DNA from: Methylomarinum vadi
GTDB lineage: Bacteria; Pseudomonadota; Gammaproteobacteria; Methylococcales; Methylomonadaceae
Assembly: GCF_000733935.1 (NCBI RefSeq)
Contig: NZ_JPON01000001.1
Coordinates: 2,588,501 to 2,652,500 of the forward strand
Length of the DNA stretch: 64,000 bases
Direction of reading: 5' to 3'
Part shown: positions 46,108 through 54,983 of the stretch, one piece after another
How the letters are laid out: each line of letters begins with the position of its first letter
Position numbering within the stretch: position 1 is the stretch's first letter
The notes under the pieces: model-generated
What the model saw: only the letters and a program-made list of their open reading frames with translations
What the model was told of the DNA's origin: nothing
Database searches by the model: none
Position numbers and translations under genes: made by a program

Positions 46108-47178
46108 ATGTTAAGTAAATACACAACCGATGATTTAAGAATTAGCGAGACAAAGGAAGTCGTTCCGCCGGTACAAGTCCACGATGAAATACCGATGACC
46201 GACGAGGCGGCCCAAACTACGCTGGAAGCACGTCAGGCCATACATAACATCTTGACTGGCGATGATGATCGTTTGCTGGTTGTGATCGGTCCCTGCTCGA
46301 TTCACGACACCAAGGCAGCCTTGGAATACGCGCAACGTCTGAAAGTAATCAAAGATCGTCTACAAGACGATCTGCTGATTGTCATGCGGGTTTATTTTGA
46401 AAAACCGCGCACCACTGTCGGCTGGAAAGGCCTGATAAACGACCCGGAACTAAATTCCAGTTTCAATATCAATAAAGGTTTGCGCATCGCCAGACAATTG
46501 TTGTTGGATGTCAACAATATAGGCATGCCGGCGGCGACTGAATACCTGGATTTGATTACACCGCAATATGTTTCCGATCTGATCGCCTGGGGTGCTATCG
46601 GAGCCCGGACCACGGAAAGCCAGGTTCACCGCGAACTGTCATCCGGTTTATCTTGCCCGGTGGGTTTTAAGAATGCCACCGATGGCTCATTTAAAATTGC
46701 CATCGATGCGATCCGCGCGGCCATGAGCCCGCATCACTTCCTATCGGTCACCAAGGAAGGGCGTTCGGCGATTTTTTCGACCAAAGGTAACGAAGATGCT
46801 CATATCATCTTACGAGGAGGCAATAATGCCCCCAATTACGATGCCATCCACGTCGAACAAGTCGCGGAAGGTTTGCAAGAAGCCGGCTTACGGCCCAATA
46901 TCATGATCGATTTCAGCCATGCCAACAGCCTGAAACAATTTCAGCGGCAATTGGTGGTAGCCGAAGACGTCGGTCAACAAATCGCTCAAGGCGACAGCCG
47001 CATTATCGGCGCGATGGTCGAAAGCCATCTCAAGGCCGGCCGCCAGGATGTCGTCGAAGGCAAGCCACTGGTTTACGGGCAAAGTATTACCGACGGCTGC
47101 CTGGGCTGGAACGATACCGAGAAATTATTGACCAATCTCGCCGAAGCCGTGCAACAGCGGCGTACTGTAGAAAAATAG
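46108..47178 (+). CDS. aroG: DAHP synthase, class I (AroF/G/H type)
   Basis: Condenses phosphoenolpyruvate and erythrose-4-phosphate, the first committed step of aromatic amino acid synthesis. 356 aa with VVIGPCSIHD (metal Cys63), the PEP/E4P-binding RVYFEKPRTTVGWKGLINDP, GARTTESQVHRELSSGL, GFKNATDGSFKIA and the metal-binding IMIDFSHANS. The N-terminal regulatory extension is present, so feedback inhibition is likely; which amino acid inhibits cannot be read from sequence. It is 13 bp upstream of the ThiS-ThiG gene, so probably co-transcribed with it. Confidence 0.95.
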   Translation: MLSKYTTDDLRISETKEVVPPVQVHDEIPMTDEAAQTTLEARQAIHNILTGDDDRLLVVIGPCSIHDTKAALEYAQRLKVIKDRLQDDLLIVMRVYFEKPRTTVGWKGLINDPELNSSFNINKGLRIARQLLLDVNNIGMPAATEYLDLITPQYVSDLIAWGAIGARTTESQVHRELSSGLSCPVGFKNATDGSFKIAIDAIRAAMSPHHFLSVTKEGRSAIFSTKGNEDAHIILRGGNNAPNYDAIHVEQVAEGLQEAGLRPNIMIDFSHANSLKQFQRQLVVAEDVGQQIAQGDSRIIGAMVESHLKAGRQDVVEGKPLVYGQSITDGCLGWNDTEKLLTNLAEAVQQRRTVEK

Positions 47179-47191
47179 TTAGAGTTAAGTT

Positions 47192-48169
47192 ATGAAAATA
47201 TCCGTAAATGGGGAGACCAAAGAATACGCCGAATCAACATCAGTCGCCGATGTCGTGGCTGATCTGGGTTTGACCGGCAAACGTATCGCCGTGGAGTTGA
47301 ACAAGGAAATCCTACCTTTCGATCAATACAATGCCAAATCCTTGCAAGACAACGACCGTTTGGAAATCGTCCAGGCGATCGGCGGGGGCCAGGATGATTC
47401 ATTTACCATTGCCGGCCATCGTTATAAATCGAGATTATTGGTCGGTACCGGTAAATACAAAGACCTGGAAGAAACCCGTTTGGCGATCGAAGCCAGTGGC
47501 GCCGAAATCGTCACTGTAGCGATTCGCCGCACCAATATCGGCCAAAATCCCGATGAGCCGAATCTGCTGGATGTGGTTTCTCCGGATAAATATACCATCC
47601 TGCCCAATACCGCCGGTTGTTTTACCGCCGAAGATGCCGTTAGGACTTGTCGATTGGCTCGGGAACTGCTGGGCGGGCATAAATTGGTCAAGCTGGAAGT
47701 GCTGGCCGATCAACAAACCCTGTTTCCCGATGTCGCCGAAACCTATGTCGCCGCCGAGTTGTTGGTCAAGGAGGGTTTCGATGTAATGGTTTACACGAAT
47801 GACGATCCCATCGCCGCGAAAAGACTGGAAGAAATCGGCTGTGTCGCCGTCATGCCGTTGGCGGCGCCAATCGGATCGGGATTGGGGATTCGCAACCCCT
47901 ATAATATATTGACCATCGTCGAAAACGCCAATGTGCCCATTCTGGTCGATGCCGGCGTCGGCACCGCTTCCGATGCGGCGATCGCGATGGAACTAGGCTG
48001 CGATGGCGTCCTGATGAATACCGCCATCGCCGCGGCAAAAAATCCGGTACTGATGGCATCGGCGATGAAAAAAGGTATCGAAGCGGGCAGAGAAGCTTAT
48101 TTGGCCGGTCGCATGCCGAGAAAACGCTTTGCTTCGGCTTCATCCCCTATCGATGGATTGTTTCTTTAA
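47192..48169 (+). CDS. thiG: ThiS-ThiG fusion: sulfur carrier plus thiazole synthase
   Basis: 325-aa protein made of two normally separate parts. Residues 1-67 are ThiS, opening [20 protein letters not shown] and ending in the double-Gly VQAIGGG that is normally the free C-terminus carrying the thiocarboxylate. From about residue 69 ([20 protein letters not shown]) it is ThiG, a TIM barrel with [20 protein letters not shown], the VTVAIRRTN segment, KLEVLADQ and [15 protein letters not shown]. One continuous frame spans the junction. The fused ThiS must be cut after Gly-Gly, or work without release, to donate sulfur. No TPP riboswitch fits in the 13-bp gap upstream. Confidence 0.93.
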   Translation: MKISVNGETKEYAESTSVADVVADLGLTGKRIAVELNKEILPFDQYNAKSLQDNDRLEIVQAIGGGQDDSFTIAGHRYKSRLLVGTGKYKDLEETRLAIEASGAEIVTVAIRRTNIGQNPDEPNLLDVVSPDKYTILPNTAGCFTAEDAVRTCRLARELLGGHKLVKLEVLADQQTLFPDVAETYVAAELLVKEGFDVMVYTNDDPIAAKRLEEIGCVAVMPLAAPIGSGLGIRNPYNILTIVENANVPILVDAGVGTASDAAIAMELGCDGVLMNTAIAAAKNPVLMASAMKKGIEAGREAYLAGRMPRKRFASASSPIDGLFL

Positions 48170-48181
48170 GTAAATATCGGC

Positions 48182-48203
48182 CGGGTTGCCGTTCGGCAAC
48201 CCG
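48182..48203 (+). terminator. GC-rich hairpin after thiS-thiG
   Basis: CGGGTTGCCG (48182-48191), TT, CGGCAACCCG (48194-48203), followed by CCTTCTC. It starts 12 bp after the ThiS-ThiG stop and ends 22 bp before trmB, so it may attenuate read-through. Confidence 0.55.
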
Positions 48204-48225
48204 CCTTCTCAGCCAGTTTCTTGAC

Positions 48226-48915
48226 ATGATCAATCCGCAGCGAATCGACCCCGCCCGCATCCGTAGTTATATTCGTCGTCAAGGTCGTACCACCGTCGGC
48301 CAGCAAATGGCATTGGACAATTATTGGGATAAATATTGTCTGGACCCAGCCTTGAATCATGATTTCTCCCAGGTTTTCACCCGTCGAGCGCCGTTAATCG
48401 TCGAGATTGGTTTCGGCAATGGTGAAAGCTTGGCGGCGATGGCGGAAAACAATCCCGACTTTAACTATTTGGGAATCGAAGTACATCGTCCTGGCGTCGG
48501 CCATTTGATGTTGCTGCTCGAGCAAAAACAATTAAGCAATGTCAAAATTTATCATCACGATGCGATCGAAATCCTGGAACATAAAATCCCCGATCACTAT
48601 TTGGCTGGGGTCCATTTATTTTTTCCAGACCCTTGGCATAAAAGAAAACATCATAAACGCAGGATCGTACGCCCTGCCTTTGTCGAGTTATTAAACAAAA
48701 AACTACAACCGGGCGGCTATTTTCACGCGGCGACGGATTGGCAAGATTACGCCAAAGACATGCTGTCCATTCTTAATACCGATAACGGCCTGAAGAATAC
48801 CAGTCCGACTGGTGATTTTTGTCCACGCCCGGATTACCGGCCGTTAACTAAGTTTGAACACCGAGGATTGCGTTTAGGGCACGGTGTTTGGGATTTGATA
48901 TTCAAGAAAATCTGA
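48226..48915 (+). CDS. trmB: tRNA (guanine-N7-)-methyltransferase
   Basis: Makes m7G46 in tRNAs. The 229-aa protein has the SAM site LIVEIGFGNGESLAAMAENN, FNYLGIEVHRPGVGHL, the catalytic-region FFPDPWHKRKHHKRRIVRP and the C-terminal T-K-F-E-H-R-G-L-R-L-G-H-G. The N-terminus RIRSYIRRQGRTTVGQQMAL is standard for TrmB. The length is slightly below E. coli (239). It follows the ThiS-ThiG gene by 56 bp on the same strand. Confidence 0.96.
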   Translation: MINPQRIDPARIRSYIRRQGRTTVGQQMALDNYWDKYCLDPALNHDFSQVFTRRAPLIVEIGFGNGESLAAMAENNPDFNYLGIEVHRPGVGHLMLLLEQKQLSNVKIYHHDAIEILEHKIPDHYLAGVHLFFPDPWHKRKHHKRRIVRPAFVELLNKKLQPGGYFHAATDWQDYAKDMLSILNTDNGLKNTSPTGDFCPRPDYRPLTKFEHRGLRLGHGVWDLIFKKI

Positions 48916-49062
48916 TTGGCTGGCATGCCTTGAAAAGCATATCCTTTACGTTTCGGTAACAGCCAAGTATGACGAATTCGTTGTTAACGTTTACAAATAA
49001 AAAGCATTCAGCACGAAATATTGTTAAACACTGAATGCTAATTTAATATTTGGGGTAATTTT

Positions 49063-51027
49063 TCAGGAAACGGCTTCCAACGGCTCTTCTTCCAGCTGAG
49101 TATTGTATGCTTCGAAATGCATTGCTTTGATAATCGTCATCAATTCCTTGCGTTGCATACGAAGCTGTTCCAATTCACCCTCGAGGTGGCTGATATTTTC
49201 CGCCACGCTGCCTTTTGAATCGCTGATCTTGCGCAGCATTTGCAACCGGCTTTCAATCTGTTTTTTATGATCCTTGATCTGATGCATTAATGGCGTCAGC
49301 ACGCTATTACTCCAGGTGGTGGCATCCTTATGCGCCTGTTGCATAATCGAACGGGCTTTGGCTATCAATGTACTGTAAAGCTTATTGATGACAATGCTTT
49401 GTTCAGTCATCGTTGTTTTAGCACTGGTGCGGAAGGATTCCCCCTCCTCGAAAATTTGCTCCAATTCGAACTGGTATTGTTTGATGGAAAACAATTGCGG
49501 TTCTATTTCCTTGAATCCGTATTCGTCCTGGAATTTTTTATGGATGGCCTTGACCAGACGACGGGTTTCATTCGTGATATCGACCGAATCCTGCAACAAG
49601 TCGCGCAACTCATCGAATAACTTGCGAATGTTCTGCTTCATGCCATAAGTGGTGAGGCTTTTACTCATGTCATGACGGGTGGCCTTGATGATTTCATCGA
49701 TTCTTTCCTTGGCGAATGAATCGATCAACATTTTCGCCTGTACCGTAAAAACCTTGCGACTGGCCTGGAAGTTTTCTACATTGGCCATGTAGGCATTTTG
49801 CCGATCACGCGTCTCGGCCATCAGCTTGCCGGTCATTTCCTCGTTTTCGAAATCGATTTGCTTGAATTCCTCCAATTGCTTGGTGGCATTTCTGATCTTG
49901 GTATTGATCAAATTAGAGGATTCGCTCACCAGAAAACCGATGTCCTTGACCACGGCATCCATCAACAATTGGCGCCGTTGCTGAAGAATGTCGTCGGATA
50001 AATAACTTTCCAATTTATCGAGACGGCTTTTTGTCAACAGTTCCTCGTCGGATTTGACCTTAGCCAATAACGCTTGCTTGGCCGATACCGGAAAAATAAC
50101 CTCTTTATCCAAGCCTAATATGGAGGCGGATGTTTCGATCTGTTTCTTGATCGCTTCTTCATATCCTTGTTCACCGGCGAGATCGTCCCACATCGAATCG
50201 ATTTTATTCATCACGACGGCAAGACCTTGCTTGCTATGTCCTCTGGAACCGCAAACGTGATTTTTCCACATCTCAAGATCGCTTTTGGTCACGCCGGTAT
50301 CGGCAGCCAAGACAAAAATAATGGCTTGGGCGCTCGGCAACATGCTCAAGGTCAACTCGGGCTCGGTTCCCAATGCATTTAGCCCCGGTGTATCGAGAAT
50401 ACACAAACCTTGTTTCAATAAATCATGAGGAAAGCTGATCAGGGCATGTCGCCAACAGGGAATCTCGACAGTCTCCGGATTAATGATTCCTTGCTCGGCT
50501 GCCTCCCGTTCATTCCATAACCCCAATTTGTCGGCCGTTTCCCTGGGTACTTTCTTGGTCGCGACCAATTCCTTGAAGGCTTCCTGCATTTGGCTGGGAG
50601 AATCGCAATTAAGATCGATCTGCGTCCAGCGTTCCGGATTGCGTTTGTATTCGACTAAGGAAAGATCCTCTAAACGACTTTCGATATTGAGCAAACGGAT
50701 ATAGCTGCCGCCTTCTTCGTCCCAGAATAATTCGGTAGGCGACATCGTCGTCCTGCCGGGAGAGGACGGCAGTAATCTAACACCGGTTTCGGCAAAGAAC
50801 AGCGAATTGATCAGTTCGGTCTTGCCGCGCGAGAATTCTGCCGCGAATGCTAATGTCACACGATCGGATTGCAAGCCATTGACTATTTTCAGCAGAGTAT
50901 CGGTGCTATGAGGATCACTGTATTTATAGCGACTGCGCCATTCTGTGTACATTTCGATGGCTTGAACCAATTGATCGCGCCATTGCGAATATTCATGCAG
51001 TTGATCTTTAAATTCCAGATTCCTCAT
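49063..51027 (-). CDS. Bacterial dynamin-like GTPase
   Basis: 654-aa large GTPase. G1 is AAEFSRGKTELINSLF (residues 62-77) where the first Gly of GxxxxGK[ST] is Ala; G2 Thr lies in SSPGRTTMSPTE, G3 is ILDTPGLNALG and G4 MNKIDSMWDD. After residue about 340 the protein is almost entirely helical coiled coil, as in dynamin stalks. No clear membrane helix or paddle is visible. Such proteins remodel membranes or respond to membrane stress, but no function is proven for this group. Monocistronic, next to pyrE. Confidence 0.82.
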   Translation of the reverse strand: MRNLEFKDQLHEYSQWRDQLVQAIEMYTEWRSRYKYSDPHSTDTLLKIVNGLQSDRVTLAFAAEFSRGKTELINSLFFAETGVRLLPSSPGRTTMSPTELFWDEEGGSYIRLLNIESRLEDLSLVEYKRNPERWTQIDLNCDSPSQMQEAFKELVATKKVPRETADKLGLWNEREAAEQGIINPETVEIPCWRHALISFPHDLLKQGLCILDTPGLNALGTEPELTLSMLPSAQAIIFVLAADTGVTKSDLEMWKNHVCGSRGHSKQGLAVVMNKIDSMWDDLAGEQGYEEAIKKQIETSASILGLDKEVIFPVSAKQALLAKVKSDEELLTKSRLDKLESYLSDDILQQRRQLLMDAVVKDIGFLVSESSNLINTKIRNATKQLEEFKQIDFENEEMTGKLMAETRDRQNAYMANVENFQASRKVFTVQAKMLIDSFAKERIDEIIKATRHDMSKSLTTYGMKQNIRKLFDELRDLLQDSVDITNETRRLVKAIHKKFQDEYGFKEIEPQLFSIKQYQFELEQIFEEGESFRTSAKTTMTEQSIVINKLYSTLIAKARSIMQQAHKDATTWSNSVLTPLMHQIKDHKKQIESRLQMLRKISDSKGSVAENISHLEGELEQLRMQRKELMTIIKAMHFEAYNTQLEEEPLEAVS

Positions 51028-51149
51028 GGCAAGCCTTTTTCTGATGACTGTACTGGGTAAAATTTATTCGGTTTGTTAGCAAAATTGCCTGTTTTTATGT
51101 CCAATAATTGTAGACTAAATATCCAGAACTGTTAGTGTTGCGTGGATTT

Positions 51150-51788
51150 TTATATGCCATAGTGTTGACGATATTCACGAATTATTTTCAACTGCAGGTC
51201 CGAATTGTCGTCCAGTTCAAGAAATTCGATAATATCCGCCAACGATATGATAGCCAGGACCGGTATATTATAATTATCGCTCACTTCTTGAACCGCCGAT
51301 TTTTCATTTTGGCCTTTTTCCTGCCGATCCAGCGCAATCAACACGCCGGCCGGTTCCGCCCCATTCCGCCTTATGATGTCAACCGACTCGCGCACCGAGG
51401 TTCCAGCAGTGATCACGTCATCCAGAATCAAAACCTTCCCTTGCAGCGGCGATCCGACAATGACTCCTCCCTCGCCGTGGTCTTTGGCTTCCTTGCGGTT
51501 GAACGCAAATGGAATATCCTGCCTGATCCTTGAATAGGCGATAGCGGTGGCACTGACCAATGGAATCCCTTTGTAGGCGGGCCCATAGAGCACGTCGACC
51601 GGCAGACCCGACTCCACCAAGGCCTGGGAATAAAATTGACCCAATTTATCCAACTGAGCGCCCGTATTGAACAAGCCGGTATTAAAAAAGTAAGGACTGG
51701 TACGGCCGGATTTCAGTTGAAACTGACCGAATTTCAGGACGCCGCAATCCAATGCGTATTGAATGAATTCTTTCTGGTAATCAAGCAT
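51150..51788 (-). CDS. pyrE: Orotate phosphoribosyltransferase
   Basis: Adds ribose-5-phosphate from PRPP to orotate in pyrimidine synthesis. The 212-aa protein opens MLDYQKEFIQYALDCGVLKF, has the flexible-loop NRKEAKDHGEGG and the PRPP motif VLILDDVITAGTSVRES. It is nearly identical in length to E. coli PyrE (213). It is monocistronic between the dynamin-like gene and hemW; no attenuator hairpin was noticed upstream. Confidence 0.97.
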   Translation of the reverse strand: MLDYQKEFIQYALDCGVLKFGQFQLKSGRTSPYFFNTGLFNTGAQLDKLGQFYSQALVESGLPVDVLYGPAYKGIPLVSATAIAYSRIRQDIPFAFNRKEAKDHGEGGVIVGSPLQGKVLILDDVITAGTSVRESVDIIRRNGAEPAGVLIALDRQEKGQNEKSAVQEVSDNYNIPVLAIISLADIIEFLELDDNSDLQLKIIREYRQHYGI

Positions 51789-51888
51789 GTTATTAACAAA
51801 TCAGTAGATAATTAATATAAGAGTGCCTGGGCAATCGCTGGCATCGTTTAATAAATAGCCGCGATGCAAAGACGCGGAATAATTATAC

Positions 51889-53043
51889 TCAGGCGATGAA
51901 TTTTTCCAGAATACTATCGAGAAAATTCCAGCCACGTTCGCTGCAACGGTAAATTTCGTTATCGTAAATCAGCAACCCGGCGTTAACACATTCCGATAAC
52001 GCCGGTTCCAATGTCTCCATGCCCAAGCCGGTGACCGCCCGATAATGTTTCGCGGTAAATCCGCTTTTCAGACGCAAGTGATTCATGACGAATTCCAACG
52101 GCAATTGTGCGATATCGATCTTGACACTGCTTTTCGAATCCTGTTGTTGCAGATAGTGTTCAGGTCTTTTACTTTTCATCGTCCGAATAATGTTATCCGG
52201 CAAGGCAAGGCTGATTTTACCGTGGGCACCGGCACCGATTCCCAAATAATCGCCGAAGCGCCAATAATTCTGATTGTGCCGGCATATTTTTCCTTGTTGC
52301 GCATAGGCCGATATTTCATATTGTCGATAACCCTGTTCGGACAATAATCGCTGACCTGCTTGCTGGAAACGATAAATATCTTCATCTTGCGGCAAGCTAG
52401 GCGGAAATTTATGAAACCAGGTGTTCGGCTCCAGCGTCAATTGATAATAGGAAATGTGTGCTGGCGACAGCTTAACGGCCGTTTCAACATCTTCGATCGC
52501 CTCGTGCAAGGACTGGCCAGGAAGACCGAACATTAAATCCAGATTGATATTGTCGAAACCGGATCGAAAAGCCATCTCGACCGCGCGCATCGCCTCGGCA
52601 GAATTATGCACCCGGCCCAGCGTTTTCAAATGACGGTCATTGAAACTCTGTATACCGATGGATAAGCGGTTAATACCGATCCGGCGAAAATCGGCAAATT
52701 TGTCGCTTTCGAAGGTACCGGGATTCGCCTCCAGCGTAATCTCCAAATTTTCCGCCAATAACGCCTGTTTTTGTATGCCGTTCAGCAATCGCTCCATGGC
52801 TTGGGCAGAAAACAAACTGGGCGTCCCTCCGCCGATAAATATCGTTTCGATCGGCCGATTTATCTCCCATTCTTCGATGTCGCGCTGCAAATCGTTTAAA
52901 AGGGTGTCTATATAAACAGTTTCCGGCAGCGGCTCTTTCATGGCATGGGAATTAAAATCACAATAGGGGCATTTTTGGATACACCAGGGAATGTGAATAT
53001 ATAAGCCCAGAGTTGGCAAAGGTTGGGTTAATAATCTGTTCAT
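51889..53043 (-). CDS. hemW: Radical SAM heme chaperone HemW
   Basis: 384-aa radical-SAM protein related to HemN but acting as a heme chaperone. The cluster motif is IPWCIQKCPYCDFNSH (Cys21, Cys25, Cys28) and the SAM motif is IFIGGGTPSLFS. LSIGIQSFNDRHLKTLGRVH and INLDLMFGLPGQ fit HemW, and the N-terminal extension of true HemN is lacking. It is usually linked to rdgB (XTP pyrophosphatase), which is not seen here. Divergent from the exporter operon. Confidence 0.93.
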   Translation of the reverse strand: MNRLLTQPLPTLGLYIHIPWCIQKCPYCDFNSHAMKEPLPETVYIDTLLNDLQRDIEEWEINRPIETIFIGGGTPSLFSAQAMERLLNGIQKQALLAENLEITLEANPGTFESDKFADFRRIGINRLSIGIQSFNDRHLKTLGRVHNSAEAMRAVEMAFRSGFDNINLDLMFGLPGQSLHEAIEDVETAVKLSPAHISYYQLTLEPNTWFHKFPPSLPQDEDIYRFQQAGQRLLSEQGYRQYEISAYAQQGKICRHNQNYWRFGDYLGIGAGAHGKISLALPDNIIRTMKSKRPEHYLQQQDSKSSVKIDIAQLPLEFVMNHLRLKSGFTAKHYRAVTGLGMETLEPALSECVNAGLLIYDNEIYRCSERGWNFLDSILEKFIA

Positions 53044-53182
53044 TATATAAAGTCTATCATCAGCCTGCTTTTGTTTGGCGGTTTGTGAAAACAGTGCCAG
53101 AATAAAAACTGAGTTGTCCTGGATTTCAATACCGAAATCCAGGACGTATCGCCCATTTGCTTGGGAACAAACCGAGAAGTTA

Positions 53183-54325
53183 ATGATATCCGGAAAACGT
53201 TTCTGGCTACTGTTATTTACCGCGCTACTGATCTTGCTAGCTTATGCCTTTTGGCATAAGCCCAAAGCGGTGGCCGTCAAGATCTATCGCGTCGCGCCGG
53301 GTGAGGTAAAAGAAACCGTGGCCAACACTCGGGTCGGTACCGTCAAGGCCTGCCGCCGCACTTATCTGGCCCCGGCAACGGGCGGCCAGGTTGCGAAACT
53401 GCACGTCCGGGAAGGCGATAAGGTCAAACCGAATCAATTATTACTGGAAGTCTGGAACCAGGATTTGAAGGCTCAGGTTGATTTGCAACAAGCGCAGATC
53501 AAAAGCGCTCGCGCCAATGCCAACCAGGCCTGTGTGTTGGCCGCCGGCGCAAAACGGGAAGCGGTCAGATTGGCCAAACTGCAAAAAATCAATCAACTCG
53601 TCTCTGAAGAGCAAGTAGACCAGGCCGTCACCGATGCGGACGCCAAACGCGCTTTTTGTCATGCCTCAAACATCGAAATCGAGGTCGGCCAAGCAAAATT
53701 AAAGATGGCAGAGGCTGCTGTCGAACGCACGTTGGTAACAGCTCCGTTTGCCGGCGTCGTTGCCGAAATCAATGCCGAACTGGGCGAATTCGTCACGCCT
53801 TCACCGCCCGGCATTCCAACCTTGCCGCCCATCGACCTGCTGGATATCAGCTGTTTGTATGTGTCGGCGCCGATCGATGAAGTCGACGCACCGAAACTGA
53901 AAACCGGTATGCAGGCCTTTGTCTCGTTGGATGCATTTGCCGAAAAACGATGCTCCGGAACGGTAAGCCGAATCGCACCTTACGTTTTGGAAAAGGAAAA
54001 ACAAGCCCGTACCGTGGAAGTGGAAGTCAAACTCACCGACCCCGAGGACCTGGCCGCCTTGCTGCCCGGTTATAGCGCGGATATCGAAGTTTTGTTGGCA
54101 AAAAAGGACAACGCCTTGCGCATTCCCACCGAAGCGGTGTTGGAAAACAATCGAGTATTGCTACTTGACGCCGACGGTCTCCTGGTGGAACGTAGTTTCC
54201 AGCCTGGCCTGGCTAACTGGAGTTTTACCGAAGTGTTATCCGGCCTGCAAAAGGGCGACAAAGTAGTGCTGTCGGTCGGCCGCGAAGGGGTTGCGGCCGG
54301 CGTCCATGCAGTCGAAGAACGATGA
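53183..54325 (+). CDS. Periplasmic adaptor of an ABC exporter (MacA/HlyD-like)
   Basis: 380-aa membrane-fusion protein. It has an N-terminal anchor (FWLLLFTALLILLAYAFW, residues 7-24), a lipoyl half (LAPATGGQVAKLHVREGDKV), an alpha-helical hairpin (about 95-180), a second lipoyl half (ERTLVTAPFAGVVAEINAEL) and a beta-barrel domain. ATG 53183 has GAGAAG upstream. It overlaps the ATPase gene by 4 bp, so the three exporter genes are translationally coupled. The substrate is unknown. Confidence 0.88.
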   Translation: MISGKRFWLLLFTALLILLAYAFWHKPKAVAVKIYRVAPGEVKETVANTRVGTVKACRRTYLAPATGGQVAKLHVREGDKVKPNQLLLEVWNQDLKAQVDLQQAQIKSARANANQACVLAAGAKREAVRLAKLQKINQLVSEEQVDQAVTDADAKRAFCHASNIEIEVGQAKLKMAEAAVERTLVTAPFAGVVAEINAELGEFVTPSPPGIPTLPPIDLLDISCLYVSAPIDEVDAPKLKTGMQAFVSLDAFAEKRCSGTVSRIAPYVLEKEKQARTVEVEVKLTDPEDLAALLPGYSADIEVLLAKKDNALRIPTEAVLENNRVLLLDADGLLVERSFQPGLANWSFTEVLSGLQKGDKVVLSVGREGVAAGVHAVEER

Positions 54326-54981
54326 TCGAACTGGAAAATATCAATCGATTTTTTCAAGTGGGCGAGCAAACCGTGCATGCGCTCGATAACATCAATTTGT
54401 CCATTCAAGACGGCGAATATCTATCGGTCATGGGGCCGTCCGGTTCCGGTAAGTCGACCTTGTTAAATATCATTTCCTTGCTCGACAAACCCTCCTCCGG
54501 CACTTACCGCTTGAATGGACAAAATGTCACCGGTTTTGATGACAATCGTCTGGCTCAGGTAAGGCGGGAAAATATTGGTTTTATCTTTCAGTTTTTTCAT
54601 TTGATCCCCAGGCTCAGTGCCGCTGAAAACATCGAAATGCCGATGATACTGGCCGGTATTCCCAAAAATGAACGCCGACAACGGGTCATCGCCGCGCTTG
54701 ATACCGTGGCATTGAGCGACAGGGCCGAACACCGCCCCGACCAATTGTCCGGCGGACAACGCCAACGTGTCGCCATTGCCCGGGCCACTATCATGAATCC
54801 CTCGATCTTGCTGGCGGATGAACCGACCGGTAACCTGGATACGCATTCCGGTCTGGAAATCATCGAGTTGATGGAACGATTAAACCAACAGGGAGTCACG
54901 TTGCTGGTTATCACGCATGATCCTGCACTAGGAGAACGTGCCGGCAGGCGGATTCGTATCGTCGACGGCCGAATAGTCTAG
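54322..54981 (+). CDS. ABC transporter ATPase, MacB/LolD type
   Basis: 219-aa nucleotide-binding subunit with Walker A MGPSGSGKSTLLNIIS, Q-loop GFIFQFFHLIPRLSA, signature LSGGQRQRVAIARA, Walker B SILLADEPTGNLDTHSG and H-loop VITHDPAL. The FQFFHLIPRLSAAENIEMPM stretch is typical of the MacB/LolD/FtsE group. MacB itself is fused to its permease; here the ATPase is a separate polypeptide. Second gene of the exporter operon, 2 bp before the permease. Confidence 0.93.
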   Translation: MIELENINRFFQVGEQTVHALDNINLSIQDGEYLSVMGPSGSGKSTLLNIISLLDKPSSGTYRLNGQNVTGFDDNRLAQVRRENIGFIFQFFHLIPRLSAAENIEMPMILAGIPKNERRQRVIAALDTVALSDRAEHRPDQLSGGQRQRVAIARATIMNPSILLADEPTGNLDTHSGLEIIELMERLNQQGVTLLVITHDPALGERAGRRIRIVDGRIV

Positions 54982-54983
54982 CC

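Noticed and set aside
47179-47191. TPP riboswitch before the ThiS-ThiG gene
   Set aside because: Only 13 bp separate it from the DAHP synthase stop codon; no thi-box sequence was seen upstream either.
47380-47400. Frameshift in the G5 run as the cause of the ThiS-ThiG fusion
   Set aside because: The frame is continuous and both halves are in register with their families, so no indel has to be assumed.
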